Notes under the pieces: model-generated
Told to the model about the DNA's origin: nothing
Database searches by the model: none
What the model saw: the letters and a program-made list of their open reading frames with translations, nothing else
Made by a program: the position numbers and the translations under genes
Source: an uncultured Oscillospiraceae bacterium
Lineage (GTDB): Bacteria; Bacillota; Clostridia; Oscillospirales; Oscillospiraceae
NCBI GenBank assembly: GCA_947627735.1
Contig: CANQXG010000002.1
Coordinates: 104,146 to 168,145, forward strand
DNA: 64,000 bases
Direction of reading: 5' to 3'
Part shown: piece by piece, positions 42,871 to 50,795 of the stretch
Layout: the number at the start of each line of letters is the position of its first letter
How positions within the stretch are numbered: the stretch's first letter is position 1

Positions 42871-43406
42871 ATGTGAACTCCTCCGATCATTTTGGGTATC
42901 AGCTCATAGTCATATCCCAGGCGGCGGTTACAGTAAGTGCAGGTGTCACGCTTGACCTGATATGGATCGATCCGGCGCAGATAGTTGTTGCCTGCGCTGC
43001 GAAAGTTCTCCGCACAGGTGCGGCAGAGGCACATGACGAGCGAATCTGGAACCCGGTCTATCAGGTCGATGCTGACAGCCAGGGCATGATCCATGCCGGC
43101 GAGATGTTCCTTGCTCAAGTGCCCGATGTAACCATCCAGGCGGCTCTTGTCGATGGTGCGGATCTGCTCCAGAAGAATGATGGACGGCAATTCCAAGCCG
43201 TCCTCTCCGTTGAGATAGCAGTGCGTCGGCAGGCGGGGTTTCACGCCTGCCTTGCTGGTGATAGCAGCCACGATCACGGTGGGGCTATACTTGTTGCCCA
43301 CATTGTTCTGTATGATTACGACGGGGCGGTGCCCCTCCTGTTCGGAGCCGACGCCTTTCTGGAGGTCGGCATAGTATATGTCGCCTCGCAAATATGTCCG
43401 TTCCAT
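42867..43406 (-). CDS. MazF/PemK-type endoribonuclease with C-terminal zinc-binding extension
   Basis: The 179-residue protein begins with a MazF fold (RGDIYYADLQKGVGSEQEGH, RPVVIIQNNVGNKYSPTVIV, ITSKAG, LPSIILLEQIRTIDKSRL) of normal length (about 115 residues). A C-terminal extension with CLCRTC and CTYCNRRLGYD, two CxxC pairs, probably binds zinc. MazF enzymes cleave mRNA at short sequences. No upstream MazE-like antitoxin gene is seen; the extension or a small RNA could provide control. ATG 43406 follows GGGAGG. It is part of the mobile region. Confidence 0.88.
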   Translation of the reverse strand: MERTYLRGDIYYADLQKGVGSEQEGHRPVVIIQNNVGNKYSPTVIVAAITSKAGVKPRLPTHCYLNGEDGLELPSIILLEQIRTIDKSRLDGYIGHLSKEHLAGMDHALAVSIDLIDRVPDSLVMCLCRTCAENFRSAGNNYLRRIDPYQVKRDTCTYCNRRLGYDYELIPKMIGGVHI

Positions 43407-44089
43407 TCTTTTTGACCTCCCGAAAAGAAATAAGGCAGGGGAGACCCTGCCTATGTAGAGGCCGAACAAGTTTACATAACATTCAGAGAGATATAATCAT
43501 CCCTGGCGCTGTTGTTCGCCTGCTCGGCCAATATGGGGAGGCGATCCAATTTGTCCTCGACACCCCGGATCGCGTCGGAGCAAAGTCCGCTTTGTTCCGT
43601 TTCCGGCAGAGCCGAAAACTACACACGCTCCCTTGCTCCTCCTTTTCCCATCGCGATCGCTATGCTGGATCGCGATGGGAACCCAGGAAGGGAAGTCATC
43701 AGACGGCTGGCGGCTGCCAGCTCCACGGGAATCTCACCCTCGCGTGGGTCTCACGTGACTGCCCCCATTGCCTGTGACGGATCTGCGCTTGCCAAACGCA
43801 GAGAGCCGCCGACTGTGGCTGGACAGGAGTATCATTGTCCCCGTTGCCGGTCATTGCCGCGCTGGGTGCCGCCCGGCGCTTATAGTAGCTGTGTATCGCT
43901 CCCTGCCGTCGGCAGATCGTGGCGCAGCCGCTAAAGTGGCTCATGCTCATCACAATAGCAACGGGAATGTGTCTGATGAATGGGTATGCGGTTTTCAAAG
44001 GCCGGACCCATTCACCGCCAGAAGCGGAGAACGGGTGGAGGAGAAGTACCCCTCCACCTGTTTCCTAACTAAAAGCGAAAAATGATACC
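43407..44089. other. 680-base region without a convincing gene
   Basis: Several overlapping frames are open on both strands but none has a good RBS or recognisable protein. The region holds a perfect 13-bp inverted repeat (43646-43680) and GGTGGAGG / CCTCCACC (44034-44041 / 44051-44058). Its place between mobile-element genes would suit an oriT or decayed genes, but this cannot be settled here. Confidence 0.45.
43646..43680. repeat. perfect 13-bp inverted repeat
   Basis: TCCCATCGCGATC (43646-43658) and GATCGCGATGGGA (43668-43680) flank a 9-base loop GCTATGCTG. No T run follows, so it is more likely a protein-binding or nicking structure than a terminator. Confidence 0.65.
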
Positions 44090-44599
44090 CTATGTATCTA
44101 AAAATTTTTTCAAAGTTTTTATTGCCGCAGATACAGATTTCATTACTGCGTGATGGGTGCATCCCTCCATTTCTGCAATCTGTTGGTATGTCTTACCTCC
44201 GAAGTAGTATAAGAGCAGCCGGGTACGCTGTGTTTGGGGCAGAAGATCAATAGCCTCGCGCAGCTTCTCGCTTTGGGTGTGGTAGGATACGATCTCCTCA
44301 ACGGTGATAGGTTTATGGAGCGCTCGTGCGTTCAGCGTTGCTTCTGTCAGCTCGGAGTGCTCATAGTGCTTGTCCACTTCATTGAGAAAAGAGAGATCGT
44401 CCAGCTCGAAGCGATCAAACGCAGCAAACAGCTCCTGGCTGATCTCCAGGCGGTTTTTCCTGCCCTGTTCATCTGTGAACGATATGTAATAGTGCGAGGT
44501 GAGGGAGGTATCTACCGATTCGGAGAGTGTGTATGGATTGTCCTCTGCCTTGCGCCTCTTAGGGCGGGGCTTATCGTTATTTGGATGGTGGCCATCCAT
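44090..44599 (-). CDS. sigma-70-like regulator of a mobile element
   Basis: The 169-residue protein has a basic N-terminus (PNNDKPRPKRRKAED), a middle region without clear sigma region 2, and a C-terminal sigma region-4-type helix-turn-helix (LLPQTQRTRLLLYYFGGKTY, QQIAEMEGCTHHAVMKSVSA). Such short sigma-like proteins are standard on clostridial integrative elements, where they control element genes. Start ATG 44599 follows AGGAGG at 6 bases; the frame is open further upstream without an RBS. Confidence 0.82.
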   Translation of the reverse strand: MDGHHPNNDKPRPKRRKAEDNPYTLSESVDTSLTSHYYISFTDEQGRKNRLEISQELFAAFDRFELDDLSFLNEVDKHYEHSELTEATLNARALHKPITVEEIVSYHTQSEKLREAIDLLPQTQRTRLLLYYFGGKTYQQIAEMEGCTHHAVMKSVSAAIKTLKKFLDT

Positions 44600-44702
44600 T
44601 GTTATTCCTCCTGTCAATCTGAATTTCGGTGGAAATCCAGGCCGGCAGGGAGGGCCACGGCAGCCGACGGAGGCGACATGGTTCGTACGGATTTGACAAA
44701 GA

Positions 44703-44740
44703 AAAGCGCCGAACACTTCACAGTAGAAGTATTCGGCGCT
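44703..44740. terminator. long 16-bp hairpin upstream of the sigma-like gene
   Basis: AAGCGCCGAACACTTC (44703-44718) pairs with GAAGTATTCGGCGCTT (44725-44740) with one mismatch. The minus-strand product is followed by TTCTTTG, so it may end minus-strand transcription entering the sigma-like gene, or act as an attenuator. Confidence 0.5.
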
Positions 44741-45104
44741 TCTGAGATAACAGGGGAAATCGGATGTATCAGTAAGGATTATCCGGCAGAATCGTTCCGG
44801 GTCATATGTAGAATATCGCCAGGCCAGGGCATAGATTTTTTTCGGAAGTCACCTGCCCAAGAGGTCACGCAGCGCGTAGGGCCACAAAAATTTGCCATAG
44901 CTGTCCTCCCCAAACGGCAGCCATGGCATAATAAGGCACACTAATACATCCGAAGAGCCGCCGTTTTTTTTAACTGCCCTTCGGCGCATGGTAAAAAACT
45001 ATGTCAAATACATAACCGGCAAGATATTGCCGATAGAATCGGAACGATAGGGTTATAGAAGCCTTGTTCTCGGTAAGATAAAATGGGAATGAGGTGAAAG
45101 GGTA
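44741..45104. other. intergenic region with no clear gene
   Basis: About 360 bases. A minus-strand frame of 39 codons (start near 44900, after GGGGAGG) and a 26-codon frame overlapping it are possible but match nothing I know. No promoter is strong enough to call. Confidence 0.4.
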
Positions 45105-45473
45105 ATGCCGGATGAACGACTTGTTACACTTGGAAGGGGACTACGGGAGGCCCGCAAAAAACGCGGCCTTTCACAAGAATATCTCTCTGAATTGACCGGC
45201 GTATCCACGCGGCATATCAGAGGCATTGAGAACGCGGTAATTAATCCATCCATTGAGGTGCTGGCCACCCTGCTGGATTCTTTGGAGGTAAGCTATGACA
45301 GCATCCTGCATCCAGCCACGGAAGAGCAGCAGCGAGAGATCCAGGAGATCACCGATTTGTATAGGCTGTGCCCAAGAGAGAAACAGAAGATACTGCTGGC
45401 AACGATCCGCACCTTAGGACATGAGTTGCTGAAGCCAGGAGCCTGCACTGATACAGAAGAGAACAAAAGTTAA
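45105..45473 (+). CDS. XRE-family helix-turn-helix regulator
   Basis: The 122-residue protein has an N-terminal Cro/CI HTH (LGRGLREARKKRGLSQEYLS, ELTGVSTRHIRGIENAVINP, SIEVLATLLDSLEVSYDSIL) and a helical C-terminus (about 70-110) probably used for dimerisation. It is likely an element-encoded repressor. ATG 45105 follows GAGGTGAAAGG. A terminator overlaps its stop codon. Confidence 0.9.
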   Translation: MPDERLVTLGRGLREARKKRGLSQEYLSELTGVSTRHIRGIENAVINPSIEVLATLLDSLEVSYDSILHPATEEQQREIQEITDLYRLCPREKQKILLATIRTLGHELLKPGACTDTEENKS

Positions 45474-45510
45474 AAACCCGCTTACGGCTGGGCCGCAGGC
45501 GGGTTTTCTT
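45473..45510 (+). terminator. terminator of the XRE regulator
   Basis: AAAACCCGC (45473-45481) pairs with GCGGGTTTT (45499-45507), with an inner GC-rich stem, followed by CTTT. Confidence 0.8.
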
Positions 45511-45646
45511 TGGGTTACGCTGTCGGCTCATCCATATATAAAGCTGGCAGAGGCACGTAGTCAATGTAACCAATATGTAACTTATTGTAACTCTAACATA
45601 GATAATAATACCTGTGCCCCCTCTGGAGGGTCACAGGTATAAATTG

Positions 45647-45856
45647 TTATTCCTCTCGACCTACCAGGTAATCAAGAGATACTTGGAAGAAGTCCGCGAT
45701 TATGACCAGCGTTTGAATCGACGGTTCCCTCTCGCCGTGTTCATATTTCCAAATCATGTTTTTTGACAACCCGCATAGCTCACTCAATGCTCTTCCGCTG
45801 ATCCTCTTTGTCGCTCGTAGCTTTTGTAGGCGGGAGGGAAAAGAACCAGTTGTCAT
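45647..45856 (-). CDS. small XRE-family HTH regulator
   Basis: The 69-residue protein is a single Cro/CI HTH (RLQKLRATKRISGRALSELC, GLSKNMIWKYEHGEREPSIQ, TLVIIADFFQVSLDYLVGRE). A small inverted repeat GTTAA-N8-TTAAC (45869-45886) lies just upstream and may be its operator. It is part of the mobile region; its target is unknown. Confidence 0.87.
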   Translation of the reverse strand: MTTGSFPSRLQKLRATKRISGRALSELCGLSKNMIWKYEHGEREPSIQTLVIIADFFQVSLDYLVGREE

Positions 45857-45881
45857 TCAATCACCAAAGTTAATGTAAAGT

Positions 45882-46091
45882 TTAACGGTGGGCGGAAATG
45901 ACCGTTGCTTCTCTGTATTTTTTCCAATCCAGCCGCTGACCGCAGCAGTCGCAGTAGGCCATGAACTCTCGCGCAAGCGTTACATGACAAGCCGGGCAAA
46001 CATAATAATCGCTGTGACCGCCAAACGCGCAGCGAAAGGAAATGATCTCCACGACCGGTTTTGCCTTCATGTCACTTTGTCCAACCTTCAT
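45882..46091 (-). CDS. small zinc-ribbon protein
   Basis: The 69-residue frame contains YVCPACHVTLAREFMAYCDC and CGQRLDWKKY, i.e. CPAC and CDCC pairs of a rubredoxin-like zinc ribbon. An internal ATG (MKAKPVVEII, at about 46070) is an alternative start; neither has a strong RBS. Proteins like this are common on clostridial conjugative elements. It ends about 25 bases before the small XRE gene and they may be co-transcribed. Confidence 0.65.
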   Translation of the reverse strand: MKVGQSDMKAKPVVEIISFRCAFGGHSDYYVCPACHVTLAREFMAYCDCCGQRLDWKKYREATVISAHR

Positions 46092-46099
46092 AAACAGAT

Positions 46100-47971
46100 C
46101 TATATCTCTTGTGCCGCCCGGTCCAGCGCCGCAGCGATGGCGTCGTCCATATCGTAGTACCGATACTCTCCCAGCCGTCCGCCGAAGATCACATCCGGCC
46201 GCTCCTTCGCCATCTCCCGGTACCGTGCGTACAGCTCATGGTTCCGCTCGTCGTTCACCGGGTAGTAGGCCTCCCGTCCCGGCGTCCAGTCCAGCGGGTA
46301 CTCCCAGGTGATCACCGTCTTTTCTACCTTCTCCTCCAGGAAGTATTTGTGCTCAATGATCCGGGTATAGGGCGTGTCGGCGTCGGTGTAGTTCACCACC
46401 GCCCGGCCCTGAAAGTCGGCCTCGTCCAGCGTCTCCGTCTCGAACCGCAGGCTCCGATAGTCCAGATGCCCAAGGCTGTACTCAAAAAACCCGTCTATGG
46501 TCCCTGTGTACACGGTCCTGTCCGCGATATCCGGGAAGGCGTTCATCAGCTTTTCGTAGCTCATCCCCGTCACCGCCGGGATGCCGGCTAGCATCTTTTC
46601 TATGAGTCCGTTGTAGCCGCCCTCCGGGATGCCCTGGTACGCGTCCGTGAAGTAACGGTCGTCCTCCGTGAACCGCAGGGGGATGCGCCGGATGATGCTC
46701 GCCGGCAGGCTCTTGCACGCCCGGCCCCACTGCTTCTCCGTGTAGCCCTTTATGAGCGTTTCGTATACGTCCCGGCCCACCAGCGTGAGCGCCTGCTCCT
46801 CCAAATTCGCCGGCTCCCGGTCCAGCACCAGCCGCTGGGCCTCGATCTTCGCCCTTGCCTCCTCCGGCATCTGCACGCCCCACAGCTGCCGGAACGTGCG
46901 CATGTTGAAGGGCATGGAGTATTCCTGCTCCCCGTTCACCGCCGTTACTCTATGTATATAGGGTCTGAATCTGGCGAATCGGTTAACATAATTCCACACA
47001 TCTTCGCTATCCGTGTGGAAGATGTGTGCCCCGTACTTGTGGACGGTGACGCCGTCCATGTCCTCGCAGGCCACATTGCCGCCCAGCTGGGGGCGTTCGT
47101 CTATCACCAGGCACTTTTTGCCCCGGTCCGCCATCTCCCGGGCGAAGGTGCAGCCGTAGAGGCCGCTGCCCACGATGAGGTAATCGTAATGCCCGCTGAG
47201 GCTGGCCCAGATGGCCTTGGCCCGGTCCAGGGTGATGGTCTTGTCCAGGTATTGCTGATAAAGGCCGCAGAGGATGGCCGTGTCCCCGCAGGCGATCTGC
47301 TCCCCATGCTCCAGCCACAGCACCTTCGTACACAGCTCCTCTACCTGGCCCAGAGAGTGGGACACCAGGATGGTCGCCGCGCCGCCGGCGATGATCTCCT
47401 TCATCTTCGCTTCGCTCTTTTTTCGGAACGCGCCGTCGCCTACGGAGAGCACCTCGTCCAATATGAGGATGTCCGGCTGGACCATGCTGGCGATGGCGAA
47501 GGCCAGGCGGCTCTTCATACCAGAGGACAGCTGCTTGAAGGGCCGGTCCTGGAAGTCCTGCAGCTCCGCAAAAGCAATGATCTCGTCATATGTTTCGTCC
47601 ATGAACTTCCGGGTATACCCCAGCATGGCCCCGCGAAGATACGCGTTTTCTTTTACGGTAAGTTCCCCGTCAAAGCCGGAAGCCAGCTCCAGCAGCGCCG
47701 CCACGTTCCCCTGGCGCGTCACCCAGCCCTCGGTGGGTTCCATGATCCCGGCCACGGCCTTCAAAAGCGTGGACTTGCCCGCGCCGTTGGAGCCGATGAT
47801 GCCCAGCATCTCGCCTTTTTCCAGGGTGAAGCTCACGCGCCGGTCCGCCCAGAACTCGTTGACGTGGTAGTTGCGGGTGAGCTTGCGCATGACATATTCT
47901 TTTAAGCCGATCTCTTTGAAATCCCCGGTCAGGTACCGGATGGAAACATTGTTCACTTCCAATATGCTCAT
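46100..47971 (-). CDS. fusion of polysaccharide-export ABC ATPase and UDP-galactopyranose mutase
   Basis: In one 623-residue frame, residues about 1-255 are a Wzt/TagH-like ATPase (Walker A GIIGSNGAGKST at 57-68, signature LSSGMKSRLAFA, Walker B DILILDEVLSVGD, H-loop SHSLG). Residues about 258-620 are a Glf-type flavoenzyme (FAD fold DYLIVGSGLYGCTFAREMAD, GGNVACEDMDGVTVHKYGAH, TEKQWGRA, PEGGYNGL, YTGTIDGFFEY). Glf converts UDP-Galp to UDP-Galf. The fusion would join Galf supply to glycan export. The permease at 47981 is the natural ATPase partner. GC content is high, unlike the genes to its right. Confidence 0.88.
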   Translation of the reverse strand: MSILEVNNVSIRYLTGDFKEIGLKEYVMRKLTRNYHVNEFWADRRVSFTLEKGEMLGIIGSNGAGKSTLLKAVAGIMEPTEGWVTRQGNVAALLELASGFDGELTVKENAYLRGAMLGYTRKFMDETYDEIIAFAELQDFQDRPFKQLSSGMKSRLAFAIASMVQPDILILDEVLSVGDGAFRKKSEAKMKEIIAGGAATILVSHSLGQVEELCTKVLWLEHGEQIACGDTAILCGLYQQYLDKTITLDRAKAIWASLSGHYDYLIVGSGLYGCTFAREMADRGKKCLVIDERPQLGGNVACEDMDGVTVHKYGAHIFHTDSEDVWNYVNRFARFRPYIHRVTAVNGEQEYSMPFNMRTFRQLWGVQMPEEARAKIEAQRLVLDREPANLEEQALTLVGRDVYETLIKGYTEKQWGRACKSLPASIIRRIPLRFTEDDRYFTDAYQGIPEGGYNGLIEKMLAGIPAVTGMSYEKLMNAFPDIADRTVYTGTIDGFFEYSLGHLDYRSLRFETETLDEADFQGRAVVNYTDADTPYTRIIEHKYFLEEKVEKTVITWEYPLDWTPGREAYYPVNDERNHELYARYREMAKERPDVIFGGRLGEYRYYDMDDAIAAALDRAAQEI

Positions 47972-47980
47972 ACGCCGGCC

Positions 47981-49231
47981 TCACACATAGTACAGGAATT
48001 TTGTGTTGTACTTCTTATACATGAAGCATCCGGCGCCCAGCGCGATGACCACGTCCGCCGCCATGAGCAGGTGGAACCATATGGTCGGTACCGTGGCCTC
48101 GATGACGATCTTGCGGAAGTACCGGATGAACAGATACATCGGGTTGAGCAGGAACAGCTTCCTCACCGTTTCGCTGTACCGGTCGATGGTGTAGAAAACA
48201 GCTGACATGTACATCAAAAGCTGCGTAAAAACGTCGTAGAGATACTGTACATCCCGGAAAAAGACGAACAGCGCTGACAAGGCCATGCCGATGCCGATGT
48301 TGAAGAGGATGAGACAGCAGATAGGATACAGAAGGCAAAGAAACTTCCACGTGAACAGCAGCCCGTCAAAGGCCACGAAAATAAAGAATATTACCAGAAT
48401 CAGCCCAAAATTGATAAGCGCCTGGATATTTCGGCTGAGCAGGAAGAGGTATTTCGGTACATTGACCTTGGTGAAGATCCCCGCGTTGCCCATGATGGTG
48501 CTCATGCCTCCCTTGGTGGCGTCGGAGAAAAAATTGAACACCAGCATCCCGCAGAAGATATAGATCATAAAATGCGGCGTATTACGGCCAAAAAACTTGG
48601 TGAACACCAGCGTCATGACCGCCAGCTGCAGCAGCGGCGCAAGGATACTCCAGGCCATACCCAGCACAGTCCGCTTATATTTCTTTTTGAAATCCCGTTT
48701 GACCAGTTCTTCAATAACAGGTTGGTTCTCTCTTGCAACACGCATATACACGGGGCCATCTATATCCACCATCGCCCTTACCGCTGCTGCCACTTCGTTC
48801 TCATCAGACGGGCATAAAACTGTCAGCCTTGGAATCACCCTGCTGATCGCCAGGTCTTCCGTCGCATGATGCCCCGGTCCGTCGGCTCCATCGTCGACCC
48901 CTGCATGAGTACCGATGATCTTTACATTAAGGTTATTGTTGCAGACCTGACGTATCTGCGGGAAAGTCATGCAGCAAGAGAAAATAGACAATGCCGCATA
49001 AACAGGAATGAAGCCCTCTGCAGCAAGTCCACCTGCTACTGATACGGTCGACTGTTCAGCGATGCCCATTTCAAAATAGCGCCCCGGAAAAAAATCGCTG
49101 AACTCATATATATTTACTGACTTGCTGACATCGCTTGAAAGGACGCATATCTTATCGTTTTTCTTTGCGATATCGATCAATGTGCGTCCGACGGCATCCT
49201 TTGGAATTGAACATCCAAACTGTTCTAACAT
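47981..49231 (-). CDS. chimera of transketolase C-subunit (truncated) and ABC-2 polysaccharide permease
   Basis: Residues about 1-172 are the pyrimidine-binding domain of a split transketolase (KDAVGRTLIDIAKKNDKICV, GRYFEMGIAEQSTVSVAGGL, GTHAGVDDGADGPGHHATED, LCPSDENE). The transketolase C-terminal domain is missing. From about 178 (ELVKRDFKKKYKRTVLGMAW) it is an ABC-2 permease with about six helices, lacking its usual first 20-30 residues. The frame is continuous across the joint near 48,700, where base composition also changes. Either a deletion fused two genes or foreign DNA recombined into the permease gene. Transketolase activity is doubtful; transport may survive. Confidence 0.82.
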   Translation of the reverse strand: MLEQFGCSIPKDAVGRTLIDIAKKNDKICVLSSDVSKSVNIYEFSDFFPGRYFEMGIAEQSTVSVAGGLAAEGFIPVYAALSIFSCCMTFPQIRQVCNNNLNVKIIGTHAGVDDGADGPGHHATEDLAISRVIPRLTVLCPSDENEVAAAVRAMVDIDGPVYMRVARENQPVIEELVKRDFKKKYKRTVLGMAWSILAPLLQLAVMTLVFTKFFGRNTPHFMIYIFCGMLVFNFFSDATKGGMSTIMGNAGIFTKVNVPKYLFLLSRNIQALINFGLILVIFFIFVAFDGLLFTWKFLCLLYPICCLILFNIGIGMALSALFVFFRDVQYLYDVFTQLLMYMSAVFYTIDRYSETVRKLFLLNPMYLFIRYFRKIVIEATVPTIWFHLLMAADVVIALGAGCFMYKKYNTKFLYYV

Positions 49232-50061
49232 TGTTCTTCTCCCATCTGCTCAAGCAATTCTGTTCGAGCTAATCTATATTGCTCTTCAGTAGGTATACTT
49301 CTATGCCAATACCCATCATTTTCCATAAATGACACACCTTTTCCTTTTACTGTATGTGCGATGATACATTTTGGTTTGCCATACTGAGATTTGAAGGACG
49401 TTATCGTAGAATCGATCTCTTCCATAGAGTGACCGTTGATTTCTTTCACAAACCACCCGAAACTCTCGAGTCTTTCCTTCAAAGGTTCGATAGAGATCAC
49501 GTTTTCTACGGGTTGATGCGAACAAAGTCCATTTCTGTCAATGATCAGGACAAGGTTATCAAGCTTGTAATGACCAGCCTCCATCATGGCTTCCCAGACC
49601 TGCCCCTCATGTGTTTCTCCGTCCCCGATCATGACATAAACTGTGTCTTTACTCTTTTTTAACTTCTTTGCCAATGCCATCCCGACCCCATAAGACAGGC
49701 CCTGTCCGAGAAGTCCTGTTGTGACCTCTGTTTCAGGCACCTTGTCACGATTTGTATGACCGGACAAGCGGCTCCCGACCTGCCTGAAAGTGTTCAATTC
49801 ACTGTCGTCTATAAATCCGAGTTCATTCAATTCGGCATAAAGCGCGGGTACTGAATGTCCCTTTGATAAAATAAACCGGTCTCTGTCCGAAGATCTGTAA
49901 TCGATCTCGCATTCTCCAAGGTAGGTAATCATATCGCAGGCGGAAAAAGAGCCACCCAAATGCCCCGATGAAGCGAAATAAACCATGTCAAGTATTTTTA
50001 TCCGATTCTTCAGCGCCGTTTTCCTTAACTGATCATAACGGATCCTTATTTGTTTCCTCAT
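49225..50061 (-). CDS. transketolase N-terminal subunit (TPP-binding)
   Basis: The 278-residue protein has SSGHLGGSFSACDMITYLGE, FILSKGHSVPALYAELNELG and the thiamine-diphosphate motif GDGETHEGQVWEA...LDNLVLIIDRNG, so it is the first half of a split transketolase. Such pairs occur in surface-glycan clusters and move two-carbon units between sugars. Its partner subunit is the truncated chimera at 47981, which it overlaps by 7 bases, so the enzyme may be incomplete here. AT-rich like the genes to its right. Confidence 0.92.
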   Translation of the reverse strand: MRKQIRIRYDQLRKTALKNRIKILDMVYFASSGHLGGSFSACDMITYLGECEIDYRSSDRDRFILSKGHSVPALYAELNELGFIDDSELNTFRQVGSRLSGHTNRDKVPETEVTTGLLGQGLSYGVGMALAKKLKKSKDTVYVMIGDGETHEGQVWEAMMEAGHYKLDNLVLIIDRNGLCSHQPVENVISIEPLKERLESFGWFVKEINGHSMEEIDSTITSFKSQYGKPKCIIAHTVKGKGVSFMENDGYWHRSIPTEEQYRLARTELLEQMGEEQC

Positions 50062-50114
50062 TGCACTTTATCCTTTTTTCTTTTGTTTCCCTCTCTGTGT
50101 ATGCTCCGCAATAA

Positions 50115-50795
50115 TTATGAGATCAGAGGAATCTGTGTATCCGGCCTCTCAGCTTTCTTCAACTCAATAACTGCCTGCGCCATCAAAAAATCATCTATAT
50201 CATCAATGCAAATACCCTCGAACTGTGTTATGGGGTGAATATATGGTTTTTCGCCGATCCGGCGGCCGAATTTTGTTAAAACTTCCTTTTCAAAGACAAA
50301 CATTTCCCCTTCAACATAGACAGGTTCCAGATCCTGGGTACGCACGACATCCGAAAGGCTATAGTTGAGCGGATGTCCATTATACCATGTGAATTCACGA
50401 ATTTCATGGGCAGCAAAAGCTGAGTCATAGTTATCACACAACACTTTGTTTATGGAGAGCTGAATCGTATCTGCTTTGATAAAAGGCTGCGTGACATGCA
50501 AGAGAACATATATGTCGGCTGGCACTTGGGAAACAAAGCTTTCCAATATCTGTTTGGATTTTACAGTATCACTGTCAAGGTATTCAGGACGTTTCAAAAA
50601 TCGTATCCCTTCGGGAATATATCGACATATTGATTCATCGCTACAATATACATAGACCTCGTCGATATTATCGACTTTTTTTACCGTTTCAAACAAATAC
50701 TGGCAAAGGGCGCGATCCCCCAGTGGTTTTACATTTTTTCCGGGTAGTCGCACATTGTGCAGTTTGATTGGGATCATCGCAACGACCTTTTTCAT
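50115..50795 (-). CDS. CMP-sugar synthetase (acylneuraminate cytidylyltransferase-like)
   Basis: The 226-residue nucleotidyltransferase starts VVAMIPIKLHNVRLPGKNVK (the KxxSxRxPxKN-like CTP-binding loop), with LHVTQPFIKADTIQLSINKV and YVEGEMFVFEKE further on. The family activates 8- or 9-carbon acidic sugars or related compounds as CMP derivatives. Next to a DRE-TIM aldolase and transketolase genes, it probably activates an unusual acidic sugar or polyol for the surface glycan. Its start overlaps the aldolase gene by 4 bases. Confidence 0.88.
   Translation of the reverse strand: MKKVVAMIPIKLHNVRLPGKNVKPLGDRALCQYLFETVKKVDNIDEVYVYCSDESICRYIPEGIRFLKRPEYLDSDTVKSKQILESFVSQVPADIYVLLHVTQPFIKADTIQLSINKVLCDNYDSAFAAHEIREFTWYNGHPLNYSLSDVVRTQDLEPVYVEGEMFVFEKEVLTKFGRRIGEKPYIHPITQFEGICIDDIDDFLMAQAVIELKKAERPDTQIPLIS

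Noticed and set aside
44234..44944. A 236-codon plus-strand frame opposite the sigma-like gene
   Set aside because: It runs antisense to a recognisable sigma region-4 protein and through a long hairpin, without RBS.
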